In this document: in pieces, positions 1-6,848 of the stretch
Layout: every line of letters begins with the position of its first letter
Numbering within the stretch: the first letter of the stretch is position 1
From: Clostridia bacterium
GTDB taxonomy: Bacteria > Bacillota_A > Clostridia > Christensenellales > Aristaeellaceae
Length of the DNA: 7,689 bases
Direction: 5' to 3'
Assembly (NCBI GenBank): GCA_017530275.1
Contig: JAFXMP010000323.1
Coordinates: forward strand, 1-7,689
Program-made: the position numbers and the translations under genes
Notes under the pieces: generated by a model
What the model was told of the DNA's origin: nothing
Database searches by the model: none
The model's input: only the letters and a program-made list of their open reading frames with translations

Positions 1-6
1 CTCAAT

Positions 7-12
7 CTCCTT
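7..12 (-). promoter_or_regulatory. SD-like site at the left edge, next gene likely just outside
   Basis: On the minus strand these bases read AAGGAG, followed by ATTGAG up to the edge. At usual spacing a start codon would fall at or just beyond base 1. This would be the next gene of the same strand, possibly the ATPase expected for the adaptor/MacB-like pair. The site is short, so a chance match cannot be excluded. Confidence 0.3.
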
Positions 13-52
13 GGATTCCTTGGCTTTGGCCGGGTAGGGGTAGAAGCTTCTT

Positions 53-136
53 TCAATTTACTGCCTCAATGAGGCTTGTTTGCTTTGCCTTCCTTTGGAT
101 TGGTGGGCCATTACTTGCTCCAAACTTTGTTTTCAC
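53..136 (-). CDS. Possible 27-residue peptide, GTG start
   Basis: The frame opens with GTG at 134-136, 7-8 bases after a strong SD, and closes with TGA at 53-55. The product would be a small basic peptide (MKTKFGASNGPPIQRK..., ending SLIEAVN) with no signal sequence, membrane segment or cysteines. I do not recognise a function. It lies wholly within a palindrome-containing segment that may be an interspersed repeat, in which case the peptide could be incidental. Against a real gene are its length, the GTG start, and the second open frame (ATG behind no SD) crossing the same bases. It is reported because the SD is as good as those of the confident genes. Confidence 0.2.
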   Translation of the reverse strand: MKTKFGASNGPPIQRKAKQTSLIEAVN

Positions 137-143
137 ACTAAGT

Positions 144-151
144 CCCTCCTT
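144..151 (-). promoter_or_regulatory. Strong Shine-Dalgarno site after the MacB-like gene
   Basis: Read on the minus strand this is AAGGAGGG, overlapping the TAA stop of the MacB-like permease. It lies 7-8 bases before a GTG at 134-136 that opens a 27-codon frame. Its position and quality resemble the intergenic SDs elsewhere in this operon, so a gene was, or is, expected directly downstream. Confidence 0.55.
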
Positions 152-1310
152 AAATGATCATGCTGCTTTTTTCAAAGGCAGAACGGGTCAAGAACTCCAC
201 AACGCAGCCTGCTAACAAGGCAAAACAACCCCACCGTATCAATCGGCCCGCAAGCAGAAGAATCGCTTTCTCACGGCTGATGTAGCAAATGGACAGATTT
301 TCGTTCTGGTGCAGGGTCCAGAAACAACTGACATAAGAAGCTGGGCTGAACGGCTTGTCGGGAACCCACTCCGGGAAGATCAGCGCCGCTTTTGTTATGA
401 GCGAAAGAACGGCATAGGCAGCGATCCCGGCAAGAAGGAAACCGAGCAGAAGCATGGCTATCCTTCCCGTGGCCCAGCCGATCAGCCGGGTGGCATACTG
501 CGCTTGCAGCTTCTCCCGCAGCAACGCATACTGACGCCTTGCGTAATCCGTCAGCAGATGAAGCAGCCATCGGATCAGGCAGCATCCCAGGATCACAGCG
601 CACCATCGAAGCGGGATGCGCGCCGCGGCTTTTTCCTTGGACAATTCATAAAAGGTTCCGCCTCCACGCCAGCCGGTCAACGCGCTTTGGAGAGATGCCG
701 TTGGCGTTTCTCCTTTTCCGCGCCGGATGCAGATCTCCAGCGTTTGCATCGGTTGACCCTGGGTAATGGCCGCTGTGATGGGGATATAAGCCAGGGAACG
801 ATCCGCCTCCCCAAACCTCGCCCGATCTTTGACGACGCCGACAACCGTCCAGACTTGACCGCCCAGCACGATTGTTTTTCCCAGGGCGTCACCGGCTGGG
901 AAAAGCTGATAAGCGGTGCTTTCATCAATCAGGATCACATCCCGATAATCCTTTATATCGCCTCCGCTGATCAGCCGTCCGTCTTTCAAGGCTTCAGGGC
1001 GTAAATCGAAGAAACCTAAATCCACCGCATATACCGTACCTTCCGTTTCGGAAATGTCCGTTGAAAGCGTCATGTGCTGCGCTTTCCCGGAGACAACGGC
1101 GAGATCGACCAAATCCGTAAGGGAAGAAAGAAGTACCTGCGCCTCCCGGTAAGCGTCCTTCAACGCGTCTTTGTCCTCCGGTGCGGAAACGATATACTGT
1201 ATCCCGTCCGTTACGCCTTGCATAACGATCCAGCCTGTGACAGCCAAGGCGATCCCGATGAGAAGGAGCAGAATCCCCATGAAGGAGAATTTGTTACGAT
1301 GATCAGTCAT
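150..1310 (-). CDS. MacB/FtsX-like ABC transporter permease
   Basis: This 386-residue protein has four predicted membrane segments (~9-32, ~234-252, ~281-306, ~350-373). A large extracytoplasmic domain sits between the first and second, the MacB topology. That domain has the usual pattern of the MacB periplasmic core: GRLISGGDIKDYRDVILIDE (111-130), then AYQLFPAGDALGKTI (133-147) and WTVVGVVKD (154-162). Such permeases do not carry solute through the membrane in MacB but transmit ATPase motion to the extracellular adaptor (mechanotransmission). The ATG at 1308-1310 overlaps the adaptor's stop by 8 bases, so translation is probably coupled. The final FtsX-type region is somewhat divergent, with an inserted polar stretch (~312-347) between helices 3 and 4. 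No MacB-type ATPase is in the window. The family assignment is firm; the cargo is unknown. Confidence 0.85.
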   Translation of the reverse strand: MTDHRNKFSFMGILLLLIGIALAVTGWIVMQGVTDGIQYIVSAPEDKDALKDAYREAQVLLSSLTDLVDLAVVSGKAQHMTLSTDISETEGTVYAVDLGFFDLRPEALKDGRLISGGDIKDYRDVILIDESTAYQLFPAGDALGKTIVLGGQVWTVVGVVKDRARFGEADRSLAYIPITAAITQGQPMQTLEICIRRGKGETPTASLQSALTGWRGGGTFYELSKEKAAARIPLRWCAVILGCCLIRWLLHLLTDYARRQYALLREKLQAQYATRLIGWATGRIAMLLLGFLLAGIAAYAVLSLITKAALIFPEWVPDKPFSPASYVSCFWTLHQNENLSICYISREKAILLLAGRLIRWGCFALLAGCVVEFLTRSAFEKSSMII

Positions 1311-2637
1311 AGGGCATCACTTCCATACCTTCCGCAATCGCCCGATCTTCCATATAGACGACCCGTATGTCACCCGGCAAATCGGAAACCGCTACCGTAT
1401 CATCCGCCTCCTCCAGAATGGTCACGCTCTGTTTTTCAATCATGAACGTGCTATGACCAAAGGCGTTCTGTGATTCCACTGCGGCGTAAACAAAGCGGTT
1501 TGTTTCAGATCCGCGCACGGCGGAAGCGGGAAGCAGCATAGCCGATGTATCGGATACGAAATTCATGGAAATGGATATACCTTCATCCATCAAACGACGA
1601 GCTGTACCCATAGAGGCAAGTTTTTCCCGTGCCACGGCGATCTCCACACATGGATGCCCCGTTTCGTCATATCCCAAGGCTGCTACGCTGCCTTTGACCT
1701 GCGACCCTCCACGTCCGGGCATCGTCGCTGTGCTGCCAATCCGGATCGTGCGCGTTACGTTGCTGACATCAGCACGGAAAAGACATTCTGCGTTTTCTCC
1801 GCTGATGATCATCGCCGCGCTTTTCCCGTCCCACTGCATCCCTTTTTCCACCCGAATGTCCAGAATATAACCATCGTGCGGGGCCACGATCACATGCGTT
1901 GTATCGCTGATGCTCCGTAGGGACACAAGGATTTGATGCGCTTCCGACTTGGTTTCTTCATAGGCTCTCTTTTGCATGGTGTATTGATAAGCGTCATCTG
2001 AAATGCCAGCGTAGGCAGCCCGATCCATCACTGTTTGTGCTTTCCCTTCCGCTTGATCGGCCAAGACAGCCGCAGCCTGCAAGGAAAGCAGCGCTTCATC
2101 TGAAATGTCGGACGGCAGTTTCCCGTCTATCAGTTGGATATTTGCGCTTCTCGCAGCTGCTTCCAGGGCAACATGGGCTTCATGGCTGTTTTGTCTGGCG
2201 GTATATAAAGCATCGTAGGCGTCGATCCAGTTTTGATCCTTGCGTGTCAGCCGAAGGGTCGCATATTGTTTTTCCAATGCCAGCAAGCCTTTTTCAGCTT
2301 CCTGATAGACTTTTTCCTGCGCTTTGACGGCATCCGAAAGGCCCGTAAACTCTATTTGAAACAGCGGATCGCCTTTTTTCACTTCCTGACCCTTTGCAGT
2401 CAGAATTTCCGTGACCCTCATGGAGACGCCGGCAGGCAGGTTTTCCCATGTAATGTCTTGCGTTTCCGAAAACGTCAGGTATCCGGTCAGTGTGATCTGC
2501 GTTTTCAGCTTTCCGGTTTTGACCGAAGCAAACAGCACTTTCGCTGTGGTCAGCGTTTTTACCGTTCCGGAGAAGAAGAAACAGAATGTCAGGACGATCA
2601 GAACGATCAGTAAACCTTTTAGTGCTTTTCTTTTCAT
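1303..2637 (-). CDS. HlyD/MacA-type membrane-fusion adaptor protein
   Basis: This 444-residue adaptor anchors in the membrane by an N-terminal helix (~8-23) after a basic MKRKALK. A lipoyl-like half-motif lies at ~69-96 (VTEILTAKGQEVKKGDPLF), an alpha-helical hairpin at ~100-240, and the second lipoyl half at ~248-279 (HVIVAPHDGYILDIRVEKG). A beta-barrel follows at ~283-365 and a membrane-proximal domain from LLPASAVRG (368-376) to the end. This is the normal order for MacA, YknX and RND adaptors. In Gram-positives such proteins work with a FtsX/MacB-like permease and an ATPase to move peptides or lipophilic compounds; B. subtilis YknWXYZ, linked to SdpC resistance, is an example. The ATG at 2635-2637 is preceded by TGAGGA; an ATG five codons upstream (2650-2652) overlaps the previous stop as ATGA and could also be used. 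It overlaps the next gene by 8 bases, strongly suggesting a complex with it. Confidence 0.9.
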   Translation of the reverse strand: MKRKALKGLLIVLIVLTFCFFFSGTVKTLTTAKVLFASVKTGKLKTQITLTGYLTFSETQDITWENLPAGVSMRVTEILTAKGQEVKKGDPLFQIEFTGLSDAVKAQEKVYQEAEKGLLALEKQYATLRLTRKDQNWIDAYDALYTARQNSHEAHVALEAAARSANIQLIDGKLPSDISDEALLSLQAAAVLADQAEGKAQTVMDRAAYAGISDDAYQYTMQKRAYEETKSEAHQILVSLRSISDTTHVIVAPHDGYILDIRVEKGMQWDGKSAAMIISGENAECLFRADVSNVTRTIRIGSTATMPGRGGSQVKGSVAALGYDETGHPCVEIAVAREKLASMGTARRLMDEGISISMNFVSDTSAMLLPASAVRGSETNRFVYAAVESQNAFGHSTFMIEKQSVTILEEADDTVAVSDLPGDIRVVYMEDRAIAEGMEVMPYD

Positions 2638-2648
2638 TGTGTTAATCC

Positions 2649-3494
2649 TCATTTCAATTCCGACAGCTGAATACCGGTCATAATATCCTCCTGGAAGAAA
2701 AAGTAGATCAGGAGGGCAGGCGTCAGGAACAGAGCAGCACCGGCAAATTCCGAACCCGTGCTTTGCTGGGACAACTGATTGAAAGCGACGGATAAGGGGT
2801 ACAGATCGGTATTTGTCGAAAGGAACACCAGGGGCTGTTCTACCATGTTCCAGCAATCCGCGAAAGACAATGCAATCGCAGCGCCAATCATCGCCTTGGA
2901 TACGGGCAGCGCCACATGAAAATAGCACCGGATCGGCCCCGCACCGTCGATTTGCGCCGCTTCAAACAATTCTCCCGGTATCCCAACCATGCTTTGGCGA
3001 AGCAAAAAGATATAGAGCGGGGACGCGATGGACGGAAGGACGATGGCCCAAGCGGAGCCGAGCAGTCCCAAACCGCGCAGCGTCAGCACCGTGGGAACCA
3101 TGGTGACCTGAAATGGAAGAAGCAGCAGCATAATGATCAAAAAGGACAAAGCATCCCGACCGGGAAATTGAAACCGGGACAGAGCATAGGCCAGAGCGGG
3201 CACAATGAGGGCTTGACCGATCAGAATTGCCGCCGTATAGCAAAGGGAATTGAAATAGTACCGCAGGATACTCATATCCTCTATGAGCACATGCCAGTAT
3301 TGCTCCAGGGAAGCCATGCGGGGAGAAAGCTTGATCTCCATCAGACTGTCTCCATACTGACTTCTTGTTTCCATAAAGCTTTTGATTTCTGCCGGAGCGA
3401 AAAAGGAATACAGAAAAGTCAAGACGACGGGAAGCAGGATCAGGATTGCGATCATCAATAGACAGAACTTGATCCCAAGACGATGCTTTTTCAT
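2649..3494 (-). CDS. Sugar-type ABC transporter permease, MalG/LacG-like
   Basis: This 281-residue permease has an N-terminal membrane segment (~8-32), an extracellular loop ending in ASLEQYWHVL (61-70), and further segments at ~80-105, ~115-135, ~145-165, ~200-212 and ~250-267. The EAA loop reads ELFEAAQIDGAG (175-186) and ends ALP (195-197), with the preceding IPG typical of the MalG branch of CUT1. The C-terminus DIMTGIQLSELK corresponds to the usual conserved short tail after the last helix. The ATG at 3492-3494 lies 9 bases after the stop of the first permease, and its SD (AAGGAGGG, 3498-3505) overlaps that stop, indicating translational coupling. Its own TGA (2649-2651) overlaps an ATG (2650-2652) in the adaptor frame as ATGA, linking importer and exporter genes in one transcript. 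The substrate is not deducible. Confidence 0.93.
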   Translation of the reverse strand: MKKHRLGIKFCLLMIAILILLPVVLTFLYSFFAPAEIKSFMETRSQYGDSLMEIKLSPRMASLEQYWHVLIEDMSILRYYFNSLCYTAAILIGQALIVPALAYALSRFQFPGRDALSFLIIMLLLLPFQVTMVPTVLTLRGLGLLGSAWAIVLPSIASPLYIFLLRQSMVGIPGELFEAAQIDGAGPIRCYFHVALPVSKAMIGAAIALSFADCWNMVEQPLVFLSTNTDLYPLSVAFNQLSQQSTGSEFAGAALFLTPALLIYFFFQEDIMTGIQLSELK

Positions 3495-3503
3495 AAGCCC
3501 TCC

Positions 3504-4358
3504 TTACCGTGCGTCCCTTGATGCGCGGCGCTGCAGCAGAAACAGGATTCCAAAGATCAGCATGACGATCAGCGCGAATGAATATGCCGCTGCGGTCACC
3601 ATCTGATAATCCAGCCGGGAAAACATATTGTTCATGTAGTGCTGCAAGGTATAGACGGACTGATCCGGATAGGAGCCCGCAATAACATACACTTCCTTGA
3701 ATATGCGAAAAGCGTTTATCCAGGCCAGTACCAGCACCAGGAAAGCGGTAGGCAGGATATGCGGGAGGGCCACAGTGAAAGCTTTTGTCATGAATCCCGC
3801 ACCCTCCAGCTCGGCATACTCGTACAATGAAACGGGCACAGTTTGCAGCGCCGCCAGGAAGATCACGGTGCAGAAGCCCAGGTTTTTCCATACGAACATG
3901 AGGATGACCGGGAAGCGGAGGGCCTCGCTTTCCAGCCATAACACCCGATCCATACCGAATGCTTGAAGTATCCGATTGATAGGCCCGCCGTAATCGAAGA
4001 TCACCAGCCAGATCAGCAGCATCGCGGAGGAAGGGGCCAGATAGGGCATCAAAGAAACGGAGCGAAAGAATTTTCCTTTGGGTCTGATCAGCTGAAGGAT
4101 CAAGGCGAAAAGGAATGAAAGAACCCAAAGCAGCGGCGCACAGATCACGGACAGGATCATCGTATTTTTAAGGCCCAGCAAAAACATTTTGTTTTGCCAC
4201 AAGGATTCGTAGTTGGTAAGTCCCACAAATTGATTCGCTTTTGTCCCATCGGTCACGCTGTACCAAATGCCGCCGAAAAAAGGAATGATGTTAAAGAGGA
4301 TCAGGAGGCCCAATCCCGGCAAGAGGAACAGGAGTAAAGACCGGTTTTTGTGAAACAT
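3504..4358 (-). CDS. Sugar-type ABC transporter permease, MalF/LacF-like
   Basis: This 284-residue inner-membrane permease has about six membrane segments: ~8-30, ~65-90, ~103-122, ~150-170, ~202-220 and ~257-275. The EAA coupling loop, which docks the ATPase, reads EYAELEGAG (180-188) and ends ALPHILP (197-203), matching the CUT1 pattern EAA---G---------I-LP. Other family features are LLPGLGLLILFNIIP near the N-terminus, VGLTNYESLW (45-54), and a basic C-terminal tail. The chosen start is the ATG at 4356-4358, with SD GAGGGGG (4365-4371) 6 bases upstream. A longer in-frame start at 4472 would prefix 38 non-hydrophobic residues and lacks a good SD. It should pair with the next permease as the heterodimeric channel fed by the large binding protein. 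No MalK/MsmK-type ATPase is encoded in the window. Confidence 0.93.
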   Translation of the reverse strand: MFHKNRSLLLFLLPGLGLLILFNIIPFFGGIWYSVTDGTKANQFVGLTNYESLWQNKMFLLGLKNTMILSVICAPLLWVLSFLFALILQLIRPKGKFFRSVSLMPYLAPSSAMLLIWLVIFDYGGPINRILQAFGMDRVLWLESEALRFPVILMFVWKNLGFCTVIFLAALQTVPVSLYEYAELEGAGFMTKAFTVALPHILPTAFLVLVLAWINAFRIFKEVYVIAGSYPDQSVYTLQHYMNNMFSRLDYQMVTAAAYSFALIVMLIFGILFLLQRRASRDAR

Positions 4359-4502
4359 CGTGATCCCCCTCAACATCAGGCATCGTGCTTTCAGGCGTTT
4401 TTTACGGGATTGAAAGCATATCTTCCCATCTCCCGTCCGCACATATTGGACGAGGTTTTCTTCCTGAACCATTCGCTGGCTGGAATGTATGATTACTTTC
4501 TT
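4359..4502 (-). other. 144-base gap between binding-protein and permease genes
   Basis: This is the only sizeable gap among the genes from 7493 down to 150. The permease frame stays open across it up to an ATG at 4472, which would add 38 residues (MVQEENLVQY...). That extension is basic/polar and has no permease-like character, and the strong SD just before 4358 argues it is untranslated. It contains a small inverted repeat, CGTCC (minus strand, 4448-4452) and GGACG (4434-4438), with a 9-base loop and no T-run, so it is not an intrinsic terminator. I see no convincing promoter. A role in mRNA processing, giving different amounts of binding protein and permease, is possible but only inferred. 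Confidence 0.4.
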
Positions 4503-6818
4503 TTAGTTCTTTTCCATCCGGATCATATCCATTTTCTTGTCTGCCAATCGGATGAACTGCTCCACGTCGATCTGACCGTCCTGCCAGCGCCGGATCAGCG
4601 TCCACATTTCTTCGGAAGAATTGCCCTCCGAATCATGGAGGATATCCGGCGTCTGTACATGCATAATTGGAGCGATTTTTTCCTGGAACATACGGATTTC
4701 ATCCGCGCTGACCAGCCAGAGATACTGCTGCATCTCTTGGATTTCACTCTCCCAGCCGGAAAGCAGTTCTTCATTTTCCGGGCTTGGAGAGGCTGCCACG
4801 CTCTCTTTCAGCAGAGCGATTTTTTCTTCTATTTGTCCGATGGCTTTTTTCGTATAGGGATTCTCCACAGGTTCAGTGGCGTTGGAAAAGAGCAGGAAGC
4901 GGTTTTCTTCCCGTACCGTTTTCAGCGCGTCCAGAACGAGCTGCGCGGCGAGATCTGGATGAACGGAAGAAGCGTTTACGGTCAGCAGATGCAAGTTGAC
5001 GCAGGCGATGCTTTCACACGCCGAGGACGGCTTCATTTCAAAATAAGCATAGGAATCGTTTGTCCATAGTTCCTGAAATGCCATTCCATATAACATCAGC
5101 GGCTCCATCTCATAAAGTTCCTCTTCACCACGGTTTTCCAACATAGCCTCCAGATTTTCTGTTCTGGCTTTCTCTATCGCTCTAGCCATTTCCCGGAAAA
5201 GAGGAGTATCAAAGGTAAGCTCTTCTCCCACGGCCTCCATATATCGGACATAGGACTCAATCGCCATGCGGATCAGAGTGTCCCTGCTAACGGCCATTCC
5301 GTCATAATACATGGGAACGATATTTGGATATTCGTCCGTCATTTCATCGTTCCATTCCGTGACAAACGCGCATAGACTGATGAAATCCTTGGGAAGATCG
5401 TCCACCGTCATTCCCAACTCGTCCAGTATGTCCTGGGGAGCGCCACATAGATTGGTAGAAATACTGCACCCATAGGGCACGGCGACGATCCTCCCATCCT
5501 TCATGCAGAACTCCTTGAAAGGCGTCCAGACATTTTCCATGATGGAGACGATTTCAGCGTTTTCGGAGAGATCGGCAAAGTAGCCTTTATCCCGCAGCGC
5601 TTCATAAGGGCTGGAACCACTGCTGAAAGAAAGGACGTCAAGTTCGCCATTGTTCATAGCCAGCAGAAGCATTTGATAATCATGATCGTATTGCCCGGAC
5701 TGATACACGGGGACGTTGGGATATTTCGCATGAAAACTTTTTTGTGCGGCCAAACTGTTGAATTGATACGTCGTCAGCTTTTGATCCGCATTGAAATCAC
5801 CGGATAAGCCACATGCCAGAATGCACTGATCTCCTGGAATCAGAACCGAATTTCCGTTCAAGACGATCCCCGTTTCGCTGGTCTGTGTGCCACCGCTATA
5901 AAAGCCGACCTGCTTTATGGCTCCGTTTTGTCCCACTGAATAAATATGGCTGTTTTGATCTGCGTACACATAGCTTTCAAGTGTTTCTGACCACACCGGC
6001 GCACTGAGGAGCGTTTGCGCTTCTATTTCTCCGAGCGTCGTCACAGCATCTGAAACCGGATCAAACGACACGAAGATATAAGATTGCCACTGTTCAGTTT
6101 CAGAATCATATGCGTTTTCATCATCCCGAAGCAGCAATACGGTTTCCCCATCCTTACCATTTCCAGAGAATGCCGCATATATTGCTGCTTTGGATGCTTT
6201 TACGTCTCCCGTAGTCAAATCAACGATGATCGTATTCTGTACGTTACTATCTGTTTCATTGTCCCAATAAGTGACTGTACATATCAGGTTTTCGCCTGAT
6301 ACAGCGCAGCCGGTACAGTTGTACGGATAGCTGTAATCCTCTGAGCGATCCAGGAAGAAAGATGTGTCCTTGATTGTCACAATGTCCTGAAACGTGGCTT
6401 TCCCTTCCACAGACGAAAGAACAAACACCTTGCCATTCCAAGGATTAAAGCTCATCAGCCGCTCGCCATCCGTAAAAAGGCGGCATACGGCGTGTTCCAC
6501 GATGATCTCGGCAGGCTTGCTTTCCGCGACCATCTGCTCCAGACTGGAAATGGACTTGCAGCCGATCAGCCCCTCCGCCCAAAGCTCTGGCTCGGTTTGG
6601 CTTTCCGTCCAGGAAAGAATCCGCATGGGCTGGCTTGGATCATAGCTTCCATATAAGATATATGAGGTATCTTTTACGGTACACAGCCCGAAAACCATGA
6701 GATCATCTTCGCTTTTACTTTCCATCATTGTTTTCTGTTCTGCGCAGGCAACGCTGCATGGCACCGCAAAAAGGATGACCAGAAGCATCAGGGACAGAAA
6801 CCGAATCCGATTTTTCAT
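4503..6818 (-). CDS. Large secreted solute-binding protein with N-terminal propeller-like module
   Basis: This 771-residue protein starts with a signal peptide: basic MKNRIR, then a hydrophobic core to about residue 20. Cleavage is likely near 24-27, either after Ala-Cys-Ala or at C25 as an atypical lipobox (SVAC). Residues ~40-340 are rich in short beta strands with recurring readout-like units, suggesting a six- or seven-blade propeller; this is inferred from pattern only. Residues ~345-720 look like an ABC solute-binding protein: FHAKYPNVPVY (362-372), MNNGELDVLSF (388-398), GYFADLSE (412-419), DGRIVAVPYG (441-450). A helical hairpin (~655-705) and a helical tail, ending RLADKKMDMIRMEKN, follow. 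Typical CUT1 binding proteins are about 400-450 residues, so this is nearly double. The two permeases downstream fit an importer role; the ligand is unknown but probably a saccharide. The ATG has an AGGAGG (6828-6833) 9 bases upstream. The mature part holds over a dozen cysteines, including a CTGC motif at 168-171. Confidence 0.85.
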   Translation of the reverse strand: MKNRIRFLSLMLLVILFAVPCSVACAEQKTMMESKSEDDLMVFGLCTVKDTSYILYGSYDPSQPMRILSWTESQTEPELWAEGLIGCKSISSLEQMVAESKPAEIIVEHAVCRLFTDGERLMSFNPWNGKVFVLSSVEGKATFQDIVTIKDTSFFLDRSEDYSYPYNCTGCAVSGENLICTVTYWDNETDSNVQNTIIVDLTTGDVKASKAAIYAAFSGNGKDGETVLLLRDDENAYDSETEQWQSYIFVSFDPVSDAVTTLGEIEAQTLLSAPVWSETLESYVYADQNSHIYSVGQNGAIKQVGFYSGGTQTSETGIVLNGNSVLIPGDQCILACGLSGDFNADQKLTTYQFNSLAAQKSFHAKYPNVPVYQSGQYDHDYQMLLLAMNNGELDVLSFSSGSSPYEALRDKGYFADLSENAEIVSIMENVWTPFKEFCMKDGRIVAVPYGCSISTNLCGAPQDILDELGMTVDDLPKDFISLCAFVTEWNDEMTDEYPNIVPMYYDGMAVSRDTLIRMAIESYVRYMEAVGEELTFDTPLFREMARAIEKARTENLEAMLENRGEEELYEMEPLMLYGMAFQELWTNDSYAYFEMKPSSACESIACVNLHLLTVNASSVHPDLAAQLVLDALKTVREENRFLLFSNATEPVENPYTKKAIGQIEEKIALLKESVAASPSPENEELLSGWESEIQEMQQYLWLVSADEIRMFQEKIAPIMHVQTPDILHDSEGNSSEEMWTLIRRWQDGQIDVEQFIRLADKKMDMIRMEKN

Positions 6819-6848
6819 CTTTGTGTTCCTCCTAAAAATATTTATGAC

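Larger units (their letters stand above)
1..138. repeat. Possible interspersed repeat-like segment with two palindromes
   Basis: This segment differs in character from the genes beside it. It carries a perfect 10-base palindrome, AGAAGCTTCT (42-51), and a 13-base inverted repeat, GCCTCAATGAGGC (63-75, one-base centre). Near-copies of CCTTGGATT occur at 9-17 and 92-101. No long frame covers it on either strand. Short translations of it look to me like small peptides annotated repeatedly in Clostridia genomes, which would fit a dispersed non-coding repeat, but that is an unverified impression and no second copy exists in this window. Ends are approximate. Confidence 0.3.

Noticed and set aside
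63..90. Palindrome followed by T-rich bases as a plus-strand terminator
   Set aside because: The perfect repeat leaves a one-base loop, the shortened stem is only about 4 pairs, and the T-rich stretch is interrupted; no plus-strand gene ends here.
69..215. 48-codon plus-strand frame with a hydrophobic start
   Set aside because: It begins at the centre of the palindrome without an SD and runs into the antisense of the MacB-like gene; more likely incidental to a repeat.
309..1004. 231-codon plus-strand frame
   Set aside because: It is antisense to the MacB-like permease, has low-complexity polar composition and no recognisable domain; the minus-strand frame carries a full MacB core and helices.
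2638..2928. Upstream in-frame extension of the adaptor (97 codons)
   Set aside because: It overlaps the C-terminal part of the MalG-like gene in another frame, reads as cysteine/arginine-rich shadow sequence, and would bury the membrane anchor; starts at 2637 or 2652 fit far better.
2962..4128. 388-codon minus-strand frame
   Set aside because: It lies out of frame over both sugar permeases, which have intact EAA loops and SDs; the product looks like a shifted reading of those genes.
4350..5069. 239-codon plus-strand frame
   Set aside because: It runs antisense to the binding-protein gene, has no well-placed SD (a purine run lies over 15 bases from the ATG) and shows no family motif; the opposite frame has clear binding-protein motifs.
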